A DNA stretch of 64,000 bases from Planococcus ruber (GCF_022819085.1 NZ_JALHAG010000004.1:186001-250000), one strand, 5' to 3'. Counted from the first letter of the stretch, positions 1-9,965 are shown. Notes: generated from the letters alone by a model not told the origin. A program made the numbers and translations.

Positions 1-113
1 AACAGGAAATTCCCGGATATTCATTTTAAGCTTTCTGAAAGAGGCGTTTTCGAATCTATATGTTAAAATGTAGATACGAAGCGCCTTTAACTATGGAAAC
101 GAAGGGGAATAGG

Positions 114-944
114 ATGGCTGATATAACAATGGCAAGGCTGCATGAAGCTATGGTTATTCTATATGCTGTCAGCCTTGTTTTTTATTTTATCGATTATTTA
201 TATAAAGAGAAAAAAGCCAGCCGCATTGCCATGACGTTGCTCGGAATTGTTTGGGTTTTGCAGACTGTGTTTTTGGCGCTGTATATTATTGAAACGCAGC
301 GCTTTCCAATATTGACCCTTTTCGAAGGGATCTATTTTTATGCCTGGCTGCTCGTGACGTTGTCGCTCGTGCTGCGCATCTTTTACCGATTTGACTTTGC
401 GGTATTTTTTATCAACATCATCGGATTTATCTTTATGACCATTCATACGTTTGCACCGGTCCAGATCGAACGTTCGCCGGTCGGGGAATCGCTCGTATCC
501 GAGCTGCTCTTGATCCACATCACGTTTGCGATCCTGTCCTATGTGGCGTTTTCACTGTCTTTCGTTTTTTCAGCGCTTTACATGATTTTGTACCGGCTGC
601 TGAAAAAGAAAAAGTGGACAAAGCAATGGAGCAATCTGCCGTCGCTTGGGCAAGCGGAGCTCGGCATGACGATTTCGATACTGGTCGGCATTTCCTTGCT
701 GTTCGTATCGCTCGTCCTCGGGTTTCAATGGGCCGTCATTTCGCTCAATGAATTCTCGGTTTTCGATATGAAAATTGTCGGGTCATTCGTCCTGCTGCTT
801 GTGTATAGCTGGATCCTGTACCGCAACCGCAAAGGCGCGCTCAGCGGCATGCCGTATGCCATGGCACATATTTATGCGTTTTTATTATTATTGATCAACT
901 TCTTTTTAGGAAGTCGATTATCTGAATTTCATTTCTGGTATTAA
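114..944 (+). CDS. hemX: HemX-like integral membrane protein, CcsA/cytochrome c assembly family
   Basis: A polytopic membrane protein of 276 residues with about eight hydrophobic helices, starting with a helix near residues 11-28 and ending close to the C-terminus. In Bacillus, HemX lies directly after hemA and influences glutamyl-tRNA reductase (HemA) levels; it resembles CcsA-type cytochrome c assembly proteins. The ATG at 114 is chosen because GAAGGGG lies about seven bases upstream; an in-frame ATG at 60 has no comparable ribosome site. The hemC gene follows 17 bases downstream, so this is the first complete gene of a hem operon whose promoter and hemA would lie left of the window. Identification rests on membrane character plus synteny. 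Confidence 0.85.
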   Translation: MADITMARLHEAMVILYAVSLVFYFIDYLYKEKKASRIAMTLLGIVWVLQTVFLALYIIETQRFPILTLFEGIYFYAWLLVTLSLVLRIFYRFDFAVFFINIIGFIFMTIHTFAPVQIERSPVGESLVSELLLIHITFAILSYVAFSLSFVFSALYMILYRLLKKKKWTKQWSNLPSLGQAELGMTISILVGISLLFVSLVLGFQWAVISLNEFSVFDMKIVGSFVLLLVYSWILYRNRKGALSGMPYAMAHIYAFLLLLINFFLGSRLSEFHFWY

Positions 945-961
945 AGAAGGGTAGGATTCAA

Positions 962-1891
962 ATGAGAAAAATTATTGTAGGTTCAAGAAGAAGTAAACTT
1001 GCGTTGACACAAACGAATCAGTTTATCGAAAAATTAAAAACGGCAGGTGCGCCGTTTGAATTTGAAATAAAAGAAATCGTAACAAAAGGCGACCGGATTC
1101 TTGATGTAACGCTTTCGAAAGTTGGAGGCAAAGGCTTGTTCGTCAAAGAAATTGAACAGGCGCTCTACAATAAAGAAATCGACTTTGCAGTCCACAGCAT
1201 GAAAGATATGCCGTCGGTACTTCCGGAAGGCTTTGTCATTGGCTGTGTGCCGGAACGTGAAGATCCGCGTGATGCGTTCATTTCAAACGATCATGTGAAA
1301 TTGATGGACCTTCCAATTGGCGCCGTTGTCGGGACAAGCAGCTTGCGCCGCAGCTCACAGTTGCTGCTTCTGCGCCCGGACCTTGATATCCAGTGGATCC
1401 GCGGAAACATTGATACCCGCCTTGCGAAATTGCGCTCTGGCGACTTTGATGCGATTTTACTGGCTGCTGCCGGTCTGAAGCGCATGGGCTGGAAAGAAGA
1501 CATCGTGACGGAATTCCTGGAAGTCGATGAATGCCTTCCGGCGATCGGCCAAGGGGCACTAGGCATTGAATGCCGCGGAGAAGATACCGAATTGCTTGCG
1601 GAACTGGCAAAACTGAATGACGAGAACACGGCGCTTGCAGTTCATGCAGAACGCAAATTCTTACGAGATATGGATGGCAGCTGCCAAGTGCCGATTGCGG
1701 GCTATGCAACCGTTTCTGAAGGCGAAGTTTCGTTTACCGGTTTAATTTCGTCGCCGGACGCTGAACAAGTGTTCAAAGAAACAGCTGTCAGCCGCGATCC
1801 GATCGAAGCAGGCCGTACTGTAGCTGAAAAAATCAGTGCGCAAGGCGGCTATGACTTGATCCAAAAAGTAAAAGCTGAGAGCAATGTCTGA
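962..1891 (+). CDS. hemC: Hydroxymethylbilane synthase (porphobilinogen deaminase)
   Basis: Polymerises four porphobilinogen molecules into hydroxymethylbilane in cytoplasmic haem synthesis. The 309-residue length is normal for the family. The N-terminal segment [15 protein letters not shown] is the family signature, and Cys241 in the motif [11 protein letters not shown] is the expected attachment site of the dipyrromethane cofactor. Basic and acidic active-site segments ([30 protein letters not shown]) are all present. The gene overlaps hemD by 8 bases, which indicates translational coupling within the hemXCDBL operon. Confidence 0.98.
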   Translation: MRKIIVGSRRSKLALTQTNQFIEKLKTAGAPFEFEIKEIVTKGDRILDVTLSKVGGKGLFVKEIEQALYNKEIDFAVHSMKDMPSVLPEGFVIGCVPEREDPRDAFISNDHVKLMDLPIGAVVGTSSLRRSSQLLLLRPDLDIQWIRGNIDTRLAKLRSGDFDAILLAAAGLKRMGWKEDIVTEFLEVDECLPAIGQGALGIECRGEDTELLAELAKLNDENTALAVHAERKFLRDMDGSCQVPIAGYATVSEGEVSFTGLISSPDAEQVFKETAVSRDPIEAGRTVAEKISAQGGYDLIQKVKAESNV

Positions 1892-2603
1892 GAATATACA
1901 GCGTTTAAAGGGTGAGACCATTGTTTTCACCGGTTCTAGAAAGCCGGAAGAAGCGGTCTCGAGAGTAGAGGAATTGGGCGGCAAAGCATTGTATTTGCCG
2001 CTCATTGAGACGTCCATCCGCCAAAGCGAAATCCCTTCGGTCGAGCAATACGATTGGCTGATTTTCACAAGTGCGACGAGTGCAGAGGCTTTCTGCCAAC
2101 TGCACGTTTCCACTCGTGCAAAAATCGCTGCGGTCGGGGAAAAGACGGCGGAAACGTTGGAGCAGCATGGCTACCAGGTGGATTTTATTCCTTCTATCTA
2201 TAGTGCAGATGTCTTTATAAAAGAATTTCCCGCATTTGCCGGCAGTGATGTGAAATGCCTGTTTGTGAAAGGGACGCTTGCGAAGAGTACGATTGCTTCG
2301 ATGCCGCTTCAAATCGATGAATGGACAATTTACGAAACTTCCCTTAAAATCGGCAATGCACATACATTGATGAAGATGAAAGAACTGATTGTGATATTTG
2401 CCAGCCCTTCGGCAGTCTCGGCTTACCGGGAAGCCGGTGGGGATTGGTCAGGTATCCGGACGGCGGCCATTGGCCACATTACGGAAAATGCCATTAAACA
2501 GAATGGCGGACGGGTCGATTACCGCCCGAAAAAGTATACGTATTTAGAAGTAATCAACGAAATAGCGAAAGGGAGTTGCAAGAATGACAGAATTGAATTT
2601 TAG
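1884..2603 (+). CDS. hemD: Uroporphyrinogen-III synthase
   Basis: Cyclises hydroxymethylbilane to uroporphyrinogen III with inversion of ring D. The sequence is poorly conserved, as usual for this family, but the 239-residue length, the two-lobed pattern ([10 protein letters not shown] near residue 55, [12 protein letters not shown] near residue 172) and the position between hemC and hemB make the call secure. It starts inside the hemC end (8-base overlap) and its own end overlaps the hemB start by 20 bases, so the three genes are tightly coupled. Confidence 0.95.
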   Translation: MSENIQRLKGETIVFTGSRKPEEAVSRVEELGGKALYLPLIETSIRQSEIPSVEQYDWLIFTSATSAEAFCQLHVSTRAKIAAVGEKTAETLEQHGYQVDFIPSIYSADVFIKEFPAFAGSDVKCLFVKGTLAKSTIASMPLQIDEWTIYETSLKIGNAHTLMKMKELIVIFASPSAVSAYREAGGDWSGIRTAAIGHITENAIKQNGGRVDYRPKKYTYLEVINEIAKGSCKNDRIEF

Positions 2604-3564
2604 ACGCCATCGCCGTTTGCGCGGATCGGCTAACATCCGTTCCATGGTGCGCGAAACAAGCGTACAGAAAGAAGATTTTATTTACCCGATTTTTGTCGTA
2701 GAAGGCGAAAATGTAAAAGAGGAAATCTCATCAATGCCGGGCGTATTCCATTTTTCATTGGATAGACTAGGCGAAGAATTGGACGAAGTGGTTTCTTTAG
2801 GAATTCCTTCCGTCATTTTGTTCGGTGTGCCGAATGAAAAAGACGCTGTCGGATCCCAAGCTTACCACGACCACGGCATCACGCAGGAAGCGATCCGTTT
2901 TGCAAAAGACCGCCATCCGGATTTAGTGGTCATTGCTGATACATGCCTTTGCCAGTATACCGACCACGGCCATTGCGGCGTGATCGAAAATGGCGTGATC
3001 TTGAACGACGAATCGCTTGATCTGCTCGCCCGTACAGCAGTGTCTCAAGCGAAAGCGGGGGCTGACATTATTGCCCCGTCCAACATGATGGACGGTTTTG
3101 TCGCAGCGATCCGCTACGGTTTGGATCAGGCCGGTTTTGAAAACACGCCGATCATGTCATACGGCGTGAAATACTCTTCCGCTTATTACGGCCCGTTCCG
3201 TGAAGCGGCGCATTCAACTCCGCAGTTCGGCGATCGCAAAACGTATCAAATGGATCCGGCGAACCGCCTGGAAGCTTTGCGTGAAGCAGGATCAGACATC
3301 GAAGAAGGTGCGGATTTCATGATCGTGAAACCGGCTCTTTCTTATTTGGATATCATCCGTGAAGTGCGCGATAACTTTGATGTGCCGATCGTTGCCTATA
3401 ACGTAAGCGGCGAGTACGCAATGGTCAAAGCCGCAGCGCTGAACGGCTGGGTTGATGAAAAGCAGATCGTTTTGGAAACTTTGCTCAGCATGAAACGCGC
3501 TGGAGCGGATATCTTGATGACGTATCATGCAAAAGATGCGGCACGCTGGCTGGAGGAGAAATAA
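2584..3564 (+). CDS. hemB: Porphobilinogen synthase (delta-aminolevulinic acid dehydratase)
   Basis: Condenses two 5-aminolevulinate molecules into porphobilinogen. The 326-residue protein keeps the cysteine cluster typical of zinc-dependent forms (Cys121, Cys123, Cys131 in [14 protein letters not shown]). It also has the two active-site lysines: Lys196 in [14 protein letters not shown] and Schiff-base Lys249 in [12 protein letters not shown]. It overlaps hemD by 20 bases and is followed by hemL with no gap, in the order found in Bacillus. Confidence 0.98.
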   Translation: MTELNFRRHRRLRGSANIRSMVRETSVQKEDFIYPIFVVEGENVKEEISSMPGVFHFSLDRLGEELDEVVSLGIPSVILFGVPNEKDAVGSQAYHDHGITQEAIRFAKDRHPDLVVIADTCLCQYTDHGHCGVIENGVILNDESLDLLARTAVSQAKAGADIIAPSNMMDGFVAAIRYGLDQAGFENTPIMSYGVKYSSAYYGPFREAAHSTPQFGDRKTYQMDPANRLEALREAGSDIEEGADFMIVKPALSYLDIIREVRDNFDVPIVAYNVSGEYAMVKAAALNGWVDEKQIVLETLLSMKRAGADILMTYHAKDAARWLEEK

Positions 3565-4851
3565 ATGGGATACGAAAATTCGATTGCAGCATTTAACGAA
3601 GCGAAAAATTTAATGCCGGGCGGCGTCAACAGCCCGGTGCGTGCGTTTAAATCAGTCTATATGGATCCGATTTTCATGGCTTCCGGCAGCGGTGCGACGA
3701 TCACGGACATCGACGGAAATACGTATATTGACTATGTGTTGTCTTGGGGTCCGCTGATCTTGGGCCATACGCATCCGGAAGTTGTGAAAGCGATTCAGGC
3801 GACGGCCATGTCCGGCACAAGTTTAGGTGCGCCGACTTTGCTTGAGAACGAACTTGCAAAACTTGTCATGGACCGTGTGCCGTCGATCGAAATGGTGCGC
3901 ATGGTTTCTTCAGGAACGGAAGCGACGATGAGTGCACTTCGCGTAGCGCGCGGCTATACGGGACGCAATAAAATATTGAAATTCGAAGGCTGCTACCATG
4001 GCCATGGCGATAGCCTGTTAATCAAAGCAGGTTCAGGCGTCGCGACGCTTGGCCTTCCGGATTCACCGGGAGTGCCGGCATCGATTGCGCAAAACACCAT
4101 CACGGTTCCTTATAACGATTTGGAAAGCGTGAGACACGCATTCCGCGAATTCGGCGATGATCTTGCGGCTGTCATTGTTGAGCCGGTTGCCGGCAATATG
4201 GGCGTCGTTCCTCCGAAAGACGGTTTCTTGCAGGAACTTCGCAATTTGACGACGGAAAATGGCACGATCCTGATTTTCGATGAAGTCATGACAGGATTCC
4301 GCGTCGGCTATAACTGCGCCCAAGGTTATTTCGGCGTAACGCCGGACATGACGTGCCTCGGCAAAGTTATCGGCGGCGGACTTCCGGTGGGTGCATTCGG
4401 AGGCAAGCGCGAAATCATGGAACAAGTGGCGCCAAGCGGTTCCATCTACCAAGCAGGGACGCTTTCAGGCAACCCGCTTGCGATGACAGCTGGCTATGAA
4501 ACTTTAAGCCGTTTAAATGAAGCAAGCTATGAAACGTTCATTGAACGCGGTGACCAGCTGGAAGCCGGTTTCCGTGCGGCTGCTGAGAAATACAACATTC
4601 CGCATACCGTTAACCGTGCGGGTTCGATGATCGGCTTCTTCTTCACGAATGAAGACGTCGTGGATTTTGAATCAGCGAAAACATCCGATACGGCATTATT
4701 TGCCGACTACTACCGATTGATGGCGGAAGAAGGCATCTTCCTGCCGCCGTCCCAGTTTGAAGGCATGTTCCTATCAACTGCCCATACAGAAGATCACATC
4801 GCAAAAACGGTGGAAGCATTCCACAACGTATTTGCCAAATTAGCACGTTAA
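3565..4851 (+). CDS. hemL: Glutamate-1-semialdehyde 2,1-aminomutase
   Basis: PLP enzyme that isomerises glutamate-1-semialdehyde to 5-aminolevulinate, the last step of the C5 route. The family signature [10 protein letters not shown] is at residues 19-28 and the PLP lysine is Lys267 in [17 protein letters not shown]. The 428-residue length is standard. The ATG follows the hemB stop directly and a GGAGG lies inside the hemB end. It is the last gene of the hem operon, with a strong hairpin plus T-run just downstream. Bacilli often carry a second paralogue (gsaB) elsewhere; the operon position supports hemL here. Confidence 0.97.
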   Translation: MGYENSIAAFNEAKNLMPGGVNSPVRAFKSVYMDPIFMASGSGATITDIDGNTYIDYVLSWGPLILGHTHPEVVKAIQATAMSGTSLGAPTLLENELAKLVMDRVPSIEMVRMVSSGTEATMSALRVARGYTGRNKILKFEGCYHGHGDSLLIKAGSGVATLGLPDSPGVPASIAQNTITVPYNDLESVRHAFREFGDDLAAVIVEPVAGNMGVVPPKDGFLQELRNLTTENGTILIFDEVMTGFRVGYNCAQGYFGVTPDMTCLGKVIGGGLPVGAFGGKREIMEQVAPSGSIYQAGTLSGNPLAMTAGYETLSRLNEASYETFIERGDQLEAGFRAAAEKYNIPHTVNRAGSMIGFFFTNEDVVDFESAKTSDTALFADYYRLMAEEGIFLPPSQFEGMFLSTAHTEDHIAKTVEAFHNVFAKLAR

Positions 4852-4862
4852 GAAGAAAAGAG

Positions 4863-4902
4863 AAGAGCGGCCGGATTTTGATGAATCCACCGCTCTTTTT
4901 TG
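4863..4902 (+). terminator. Rho-independent terminator of the hem operon
   Basis: The stem AAGAGCGG (4863-4870) pairs with CCGCTCTT (4890-4897), extended inward by GGATT/AATCC, and is followed by a run of T residues. It lies 12 bases after hemL. Confidence 0.9.
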
Positions 4903-4942
4903 TGGAATAAAATAGGGTGAGTGTCCAAAGAATCTGCGTATA

Positions 4943-4984
4943 TGCTCATAGCACTCGGAAAACTGCTCATAAACTCCATAGCGC
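4943..4984. repeat. Short 21-bp-period array, core TGCTCATA (two units)
   Basis: TGCTCATA occurs at 4943 and again at 4964, exactly 21 bp apart. On the opposite strand the units read as a GAGTT/CGAGT segment followed by TATGAGCA, the same architecture as the larger arrays at 9440, 35618, 40264 and 55793. Only two clear units are present, so on its own this would be weak evidence. It lies between the hem terminator and the AbrB-family gene. Confidence 0.5.
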
Positions 4985-5020
4985 TTCTCTTTTAGTGTAG
5001 AATGGACAGTAGCTTATGTA

Positions 5021-6088
5021 GTGAAAGTAGGAAATTTAGTGAGACCGTTTATTATAACTGCGTTGATCGCGATTGTTTCAGGGGCTTTATTTGAAGCTGT
5101 CGGCATGTTTTTGCCTTGGCTGCTCGGACCAATGTTCGTGCTCTTGATCTTAAATCAATTTACAAAACTGAAATTTTACTGGCCGAAATTTTTGAAAGTA
5201 GCGGGGCTCGTGCTTCTCGGCGTCCAAATCGGTTCGTCATTTTCACGGGAAGCGGTCTTTTTGATGTGGTTTGATTTGCCGTTCATGGCATTTCTCACAC
5301 TTTCCGTTGTCGCACTTTCTTTACTTCTCGGCCTGCTTTTCCGCAAGATGGCGAATGAAACCTTGGCGACGAGTCTGCTTGGTTCCATGCCAGGGGGCTT
5401 ATCGCAAATGGTTGTCATTTCGGAAGACGTCAAGTCCGCGAACGTCACCGTCGTCACGATGATGCAGACGTTCCGTATCCTATTGGTCGTCACAATTGTG
5501 CCGTTTTTGACAGTGTTTTTAAATGGACGGGAAGCGGGCGAAATCCTCTCGCAGGAATTTTCGTTCGCACCGGGCCATTTCTTTTTGGCGATTGCTGCGG
5601 GAATCCTGATTTACTTCGGCATGAAAAAAATCGGATTCCCGGCAGCGGAAGTGCTCGCACCCATCCTGACGATGGCGGGCATGCAGACGATTACGGGGGA
5701 AGTGCTCGTTGAAATGCCGTATTGGCTGATTGCCATGGCGCAAATTTTCATCGGGGCGAACTTGGGCCTTCAAATGGAGCAGGTTCGTGAAAAGATGAAC
5801 ATCCGCCTGGGTGCAGCTATTGTGGTGAACAATGTGCTGCTGATCGTTTTCTCAACTGTCATCGCGTTCCTGTTGACGAGCTGGCTTCCAGGATATCTGT
5901 TCCTCGACTTCTTCTTGAGTGCAGCGCCAGGGGGCATGGCGGAAATGGCGATTACAGCGCTTAATGCTGGAGCGGACGTGGCGCTCATTACGAGTTTTCA
6001 TTTATTCCGCCTGTTCTTTATCCTGCTCGTTGCATCTCCGATTGTGGCCGTTATCGTGAAAAAGCTTGACGCTAAAAGCGCAAATTGA
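5021..6088 (+). CDS. AbrB-family (PF05145-type) integral membrane protein
   Basis: A 355-residue protein made almost entirely of hydrophobic helices (about ten), with two related halves. Each half carries a PGG motif (SMPGGLSQMVVISED near 125-139 and SAAPGGMAEMAITALNAGAD near 305-324), the internal duplication that typifies the AbrB/AidB-regulator membrane family. Substrate unknown; a transporter role is only inferred. The GTG at 5021 has weak ribosome-site support; an in-frame GTG at 5039 sits seven bases after AGGA and could be the true start. In Bacillus this position between hemL and valS holds spoVID and ysxE, so this gene has replaced sporulation genes. Confidence 0.8.
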   Translation: MKVGNLVRPFIITALIAIVSGALFEAVGMFLPWLLGPMFVLLILNQFTKLKFYWPKFLKVAGLVLLGVQIGSSFSREAVFLMWFDLPFMAFLTLSVVALSLLLGLLFRKMANETLATSLLGSMPGGLSQMVVISEDVKSANVTVVTMMQTFRILLVVTIVPFLTVFLNGREAGEILSQEFSFAPGHFFLAIAAGILIYFGMKKIGFPAAEVLAPILTMAGMQTITGEVLVEMPYWLIAMAQIFIGANLGLQMEQVREKMNIRLGAAIVVNNVLLIVFSTVIAFLLTSWLPGYLFLDFFLSAAPGGMAEMAITALNAGADVALITSFHLFRLFFILLVASPIVAVIVKKLDAKSAN

Positions 6089-6095
6089 GTACAAT
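6066..6095 (+). promoter_or_regulatory. Sigma-A type promoter of the valS T-box leader
   Basis: The -35 box TTGACG (6066-6071) and -10 box TACAAT (6090-6095) are separated by 18 bp, predicting a start near 6102. The promoter lies inside the last codons of the AbrB-family gene and directly precedes the T-box RNA. Confidence 0.8.
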
Positions 6096-6109
6096 GAATT
6101 CAAGTAAAT

Positions 6110-6350
6110 AATTAATGCGTTGATGAGGATAGTAAAATGTGCGTGCATTTCAGAGAGAAGGCCGAGTGGTGAAAGGCTTTCATGAACAAGCATTTGAATG
6201 TCACCTCGGAGCAGTTTCCGTGAAATTCGAGTAGCGGGGACCGGATGTGAAATCCGTTATCGAACTTGAGAGCCAGGTTTCTTTAACTTGCGCATAAAGG
6301 TGGTACCGCGAACAACTCCTTCGTCCTTTTCAGACGAAGGGGTTTTTTTG
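6110..6350 (+). promoter_or_regulatory. T-box riboswitch, valine tRNA, upstream of valS
   Basis: A tRNA-sensing leader. The specifier loop has AGTA on its 5' side (near 6130) and GTC followed by A on its 3' side (6200-6202), closed below by GAGG/CCTC; GTC is a valine codon, matching valS. The conserved T-box sequence AAGGTGGTACCGCG lies at 6297-6310. The terminator follows: CCTTCGTC (6318-6325) pairs with GACGAAGG (6333-6340), then seven T. Uncharged tRNA-Val would stabilise the antiterminator and allow readthrough into valS. Confidence 0.95.
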
Positions 6351-6404
6351 TTTTCTAAATAACTTTTAAAAGTTGAATTAGATAACTGCAGCAGCCGATA
6401 TTCC

Positions 6405-6510
6405 GCAAAACAGCTACGCTTTCCGCGGGCTCGCGCTAAGCTAACTCAGGCTATACGCCCGAGTGGATCTCAGCACTTCGCTGGTCCCGCAGGAGTCTCC
6501 GCTGTTTTGC
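6405..6510. repeat. Palindromic intergenic repeat ending in GCAAAACAGC / GCTGTTTTGC
   Basis: The ends GCAAAACAGC (6405-6414) and GCTGTTTTGC (6501-6510) are exact inverted complements, and the interior contains CGCTTTCCGCGGGC and CCGCAGGAGTCTCCGC. From memory, similar GC-rich, palindromic elements (CTTTCCGCGGGC...TCCCGCAGGAGTC) are dispersed between genes in many Bacillales. It encodes no protein. It lies inside the transcribed spacer between the T-box terminator and valS. Confidence 0.75.
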
Positions 6511-6529
6511 TCCATATCAAGGCATCCCT

Positions 6530-6619
6530 TAGCGCCGGCGCGTCCAGGGGCTAGGCGGAGCAATAAGACGAGTGCTCTTCTCGGCTTATTGTGTGAGCCA
6601 TGCCCAAAGCGCCGAAGCG
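6530..6619. repeat. Second dispersed hairpin repeat in the valS leader
   Basis: Contains AGCGCC near one end, AGCGCCGAAGCG at the other, and an internal stem CAATAAGaCGAG / CTCGgCTTATTG. The reverse complement carries an AGCCCCT segment beside a GCGCC end, like the element at 61378-61490, so both appear to belong to one family with different interior stems. It may interfere with or stabilise the valS leader RNA; no role is demonstrated by the sequence. Confidence 0.6.
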
Positions 6620-6745
6620 ATTTGTAACAGCTAATACTTTAGTTCAACATATGTGGTCATGAAAGTTAATAATTCTTTCATTATTAGTTATGAAAACAAC
6701 GCGCCACGCTCAAGTCCGTACTTTATTTTAAAAGGAGGAATTTCA

Positions 6746-9382
6746 ATGACTGAACAAATGCCGACAAAGTATGATCCGCAAGGGATTGAAAAAGGCCGCT
6801 ACGAGTGGTGGATCGACAACAAATTTTTTGAAGCGAAACCGGAAAGTGGCAAAAAACCGTACACGATTGTGATTCCGCCGCCGAACGTTACGGGGAAATT
6901 GCACCTTGGGCACGCATGGGACACAACGCTGCAGGATATCATGACGCGCATGAAACGCATGCAGGGGTATGATGCATTATGGCTGCCGGGGATGGACCAC
7001 GCCGGAATTGCGACGCAGGCGAAAGTGGAAGGGAAATTGCGTGAAGAAGGCAAATCCCGCTACGACCTTGGACGCGAGAAATTCCTGGAAGAATCATGGA
7101 AATGGAAAGAAGAATACGCTGGCCATATCCGTGAACAATGGTCGAAACTCGGCCTCGGGCTTGACTATTCCCGCGAGCGTTTCACGTTGGATGAAGGTTT
7201 GTCGGATGCAGTTAAAGAAGTATTCGTTAAATTGTATGAGAAAAAACTCATCTACCGCGGCAAATACATCATCAACTGGGACCCGGCGACGAAAACCGCC
7301 ATTTCCGATATCGAAGTTATCTACAAAGATGTGCAAGGCGCGTTCTACCATATGCGCTATCCGCTCGCTGACGGCAGCGGGCATATCGAAATCGCGACAA
7401 CGCGTCCGGAAACGATGCTTGGCGATACAGCGGTCGCGGTTCACCCGAAAGATGAGCGCTACCAGCACTTGATCGGCAAGAAAATCATTCTTCCGATTGT
7501 TGGGCGCGAAATGGAAATCGTTGCGGACGATTACGTGGATATGGAATTCGGAAGCGGTGCGGTGAAAATTACGCCTGCCCACGACCCGAATGACTTTGAA
7601 ATCGGCAATCGCCACAATCTTGAGCGCGTCCTGATCATGCACGAAGACGGCACAATGAACGAAAACGCCGGCAAATACGAAGGGCTCGACCGCTTCGAAT
7701 GCCGTAAGCAAATCGTCAAAGACCTGCAGGACATGGATGTTTTATTCAAAATTGAAGAGCATATGCATTCGGTTGGACATTCCGAGCGCAGCGGCGCGGT
7801 TGTAGAACCGTACCTGTCGACGCAATGGTTCGTAGATATGAAGCCATTGGCACAAAAATCGGTGGATCTTCAAAAAGGCGAAGAAGGCGTAAACTTTGTG
7901 CCGGACCGTTTTGAAAAGACGTACCTTCACTGGATGGAAAACATCCGCGACTGGTGCATTTCCCGTCAATTGTGGTGGGGCCATCAAATTCCCGCCTGGT
8001 ATCATAACGAAACCGGTGAAATTTACGTAGGCATGGACGCACCAGCGGACGCTGAAAACTGGACGCAGGACGAAGACGTTCTGGATACCTGGTTCTCATC
8101 TGCCTTGTGGCCGTTCTCGACGCTTGGCTGGCCGGATGCAGATAATGAAGAACTGAAACGCTACTACCCGACAGACGCACTTGTAACCGGCTATGACATC
8201 ATCAACTTCTGGGTTTCGCGCATGATTTTCCAAGCGCTTGAATTCACGGAAGAAAAACCGTTTAAAGACGTATTGATTCACGGCCTCGTTCGTGATGCGG
8301 AAGGGCGAAAAATGTCGAAATCGCTTGGCAACGGGGTAGATCCGATGGACGTCATTGCCGAATACGGCGCGGATTCGCTTCGCTACTTCCTGGCAACGGC
8401 TTCAAGCCCAGGGCAGGATCTCCGCTTCTCGATGGAAAAAGTGGAATCGGTTTGGAACTTTGCGAATAAAATCTGGAATGCTTCCCGTTTCGCATTGATG
8501 AACATGGAAGGCATGACGTATGAGGAAATTGATCTTTCCGGCAAACGGTCAGTCGCCGATTCATGGATTTTGACACGTTTGAATGAAACCATCGAACAAG
8601 TAACACATCTTGCAGAACGCTACGAATTCGGTGAAGTAGGGCGTTCGCTTTACAACTTCATTTGGGATGATTTCTGTGACTGGTACATCGAGATGGCGAA
8701 ATTGCCATTGTACGGGGAAGACGAAGAAGCGAAGCGGATGACGCGTTCGGTTCTTGCATATGTACTCGACAACACAATGCGCCTGTTGCATCCATTCATG
8801 CCGTTCATTACGGAAGAAATCTGGCAGAACTTGCCGCATCAAGGCGAATCGATCACGATTGCTGCTTGGCCGGTTGTGGATGACTCCTTGACCGAAGAAA
8901 GCCAGTCAACGAACATGAAATTATTGATGGACATCATCACAGCAGTGCGCACAATCCGTGCAGAAGTGCAGTCGCCGATGAGCAAGAAAGTGCCATTGAC
9001 GATTTCGGCTAAAGACGAAAATACGCATAATGTCTTGACGACGAATGCAGCGTATATCGAGCGTTTCTGCAACCCGGAAACCTTGACGATCGGGCAATCA
9101 ATTGCAGCGCCGGAAAAATCAATGTCCGCTGTGGTATCGGGAGCAGAACTCTTCATGCCGCTTGAAGGCTTGATCGATGTTGACGCAGAACTTGCGCGCC
9201 TTCAAAAGGAACTTGAGAAATGGGCGAAAGAAGTGAAACTCGTTCAAGGCAAACTGTCGAACGAACGCTTCGTTTCCAAAGCACCGGAAGCGGTAGTGGC
9301 GGAAGAACGCAAAAAAGAAGCCGACTACTTGGAGAAGCACGCAACTGTTGAAAAACGCATCGAAGAATTAAAAAATCTATAA
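6746..9382 (+). CDS. valS: Valyl-tRNA synthetase
   Basis: Charges tRNA-Val. A class Ia synthetase of 878 residues with the HIGH-type motif HLGH (residues 53-56, in [15 protein letters not shown]), an editing (CP1) domain, the KMSKS motif in [14 protein letters not shown], and the C-terminal coiled-coil arm typical of ValRS (about the last 65 residues). The ATG at 6746 is preceded by AAAGGAGGAATTTCA; the frame stays open upstream to 6653 but without a ribosome site. Expression is expected to be controlled by the valine T-box at 6110-6350, separated from the start codon by an unusually long repeat-containing spacer of about 395 bases. Confidence 0.98.
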   Translation: MTEQMPTKYDPQGIEKGRYEWWIDNKFFEAKPESGKKPYTIVIPPPNVTGKLHLGHAWDTTLQDIMTRMKRMQGYDALWLPGMDHAGIATQAKVEGKLREEGKSRYDLGREKFLEESWKWKEEYAGHIREQWSKLGLGLDYSRERFTLDEGLSDAVKEVFVKLYEKKLIYRGKYIINWDPATKTAISDIEVIYKDVQGAFYHMRYPLADGSGHIEIATTRPETMLGDTAVAVHPKDERYQHLIGKKIILPIVGREMEIVADDYVDMEFGSGAVKITPAHDPNDFEIGNRHNLERVLIMHEDGTMNENAGKYEGLDRFECRKQIVKDLQDMDVLFKIEEHMHSVGHSERSGAVVEPYLSTQWFVDMKPLAQKSVDLQKGEEGVNFVPDRFEKTYLHWMENIRDWCISRQLWWGHQIPAWYHNETGEIYVGMDAPADAENWTQDEDVLDTWFSSALWPFSTLGWPDADNEELKRYYPTDALVTGYDIINFWVSRMIFQALEFTEEKPFKDVLIHGLVRDAEGRKMSKSLGNGVDPMDVIAEYGADSLRYFLATASSPGQDLRFSMEKVESVWNFANKIWNASRFALMNMEGMTYEEIDLSGKRSVADSWILTRLNETIEQVTHLAERYEFGEVGRSLYNFIWDDFCDWYIEMAKLPLYGEDEEAKRMTRSVLAYVLDNTMRLLHPFMPFITEEIWQNLPHQGESITIAAWPVVDDSLTEESQSTNMKLLMDIITAVRTIRAEVQSPMSKKVPLTISAKDENTHNVLTTNAAYIERFCNPETLTIGQSIAAPEKSMSAVVSGAELFMPLEGLIDVDAELARLQKELEKWAKEVKLVQGKLSNERFVSKAPEAVVAEERKKEADYLEKHATVEKRIEELKNL

Positions 9383-9387
9383 TAGCT

Positions 9388-9430
9388 AAAAGCCGGCGAT
9401 CCTAGAATCTGAGGGTGGCCGGCTTTTTTG
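9388..9430 (+). terminator. Terminator of valS
   Basis: The stem AGCCGGC (9391-9397) pairs with GCCGGCT (9418-9424), flanked by an A-run upstream and a T-run downstream, six bases after the valS stop. Confidence 0.88.
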
Positions 9431-9439
9431 TGTTTTATT

Positions 9440-9502
9440 GACACTACTCGGCTCTTTATCGACACTAAATCACTTTCTATCGACAACTGATCCAATCCGA
9501 GC
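9440..9502. repeat. 21-bp-period array, core GACACT (three units, first block)
   Basis: GACAC or GACAA cores start at 9440, 9461 and 9482, exactly 21 bp apart, each preceded by ATTG or ATCG. The rest of each unit is degenerate. The block begins right after the valS terminator and ends where a decayed copy of an ATP-grasp gene's 3' end begins. It is the same family as the block at 9596-9710. Confidence 0.8.
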
Positions 9503-9580
9503 AAATAAAAAAAGCCTGCAAGCAACAAGTTTTCATCAAAAACGGAAGTAAGGGGTGCTTAGTTAGCCATCCACACCCGA
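9503..9580 (-). pseudogene. Strongly decayed copy of the ATP-grasp gene 3' end and terminator
   Basis: The stretch ATAAAAAAAGCCTGCAAGCA, followed by TTTTCAT and an AGGGGTGC segment, parallels ATAAAAAAAGTCCGCAAGCA...TTTCAT...AAAAGGGGC at the end of the intact gene (11165-11215). Only the terminator region and a few dozen bases of the coding end are recognisable, so this is a remnant. Together with the copy at 9731-9850 it suggests repeated duplication of a gene-end plus terminator plus array unit. Confidence 0.5.
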
Positions 9581-9595
9581 TTTCCATGTGCTATT

Positions 9596-9710
9596 GACAC
9601 TACTCGACTCTTTATCGACACTACCCGAGTTTCTTTCGACACTCATCGGAGTTCAATTGACACGATGGGAGTTTCTTCTGACACTAATCGAGTTTCAACT
9701 TCAATTGTGT
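9596..9710. repeat. 21-bp-period array, core GACACT (five units, second block)
   Basis: GACAC cores begin at 9596, 9617, 9638, 9659 and 9680, all exactly 21 bp apart. The second half of most units carries CGAGTTT or CGACTCT in the same phase. The run ends with AATTGTGTCGG at about 9703, which is the core in inverted orientation. Degeneracy of the spacers combined with a perfect period argues against a recent tandem duplication. Confidence 0.88.
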
Positions 9711-9730
9711 CGGCCTTTGCCAGAAAAGCG

Positions 9731-9850
9731 AAATAAAAAAGCCCGCTTTATTAGCGAACTTCCATCACACGCGAAAAGGGGCGTCTTTCTCCAATTTCTG
9801 AAGATGCTGCATCAACAATTCCACAAGAATCTCTTCATGCGTTTAAGAAT
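9731..9850 (-). pseudogene. Truncated duplicate of the 3' end of the downstream ATP-grasp gene
   Basis: On the minus strand the last readable segment decodes as T-H-E-E-I-L-V-E-L-L-M-Q-H-L-Q-K-L-E-K-D-A-P-F-R-V-stop. It matches the intact C-terminus (THDENIAELLVQHLQKLAKDAPFRPL) of the gene at 11193-11972 in frame. Just upstream the frame is broken by a stop. The following A-run and hairpin (AAAAAAGCCCGC) also match the intact gene's terminator. The adh gene now lies between this fragment and the intact copy. Confidence 0.85.
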
Positions 9851-9930
9851 ACAGCCATGCGCCAATTTTGAAACTAAAGAAGAGGGGAGCAATGGCGATG
9901 AATTAGCTGCAGCCGAATACCACATAAAAT

Positions 9931-9964
9931 AAAAACGCTCCTGAAAAACTTCAGGAGCGTTTTT
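9931..9964 (-). terminator. Terminator of the alcohol dehydrogenase gene
   Basis: A near-perfect hairpin AAAACGCTCCTGAA / TTCAGGAGCGTTTT with A-rich flanks that give T-runs on either strand. It ends directly next to the adh stop at 9966. Confidence 0.9.
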
Positions 9965-9965
9965 A

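Noticed and set aside
1-66. Possible C-terminal end of hemA
   Set aside because: One frame is open from base 1 to a stop at 64-66 and another stops at 27-29. Neither short tail is recognisable as HemA, so the gene to the left cannot be named from this sequence.
9440-9710. Tandem promoters (TTGACA-like -35 boxes) or operator sites in the GACACT arrays
   Set aside because: TTGACAC occurs in some units, but no -10 boxes follow at 17 bp and most units read ATCGACAC. The period, not the hexamer, is conserved.
9588-9932. Open frame with a heptad-like Leu/Thr-rich repeat protein
   Set aside because: A 21-bp period is exactly seven codons, so the array reads open in several frames and yields a false heptad-repeat peptide. 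No ribosome site and no sensible product.
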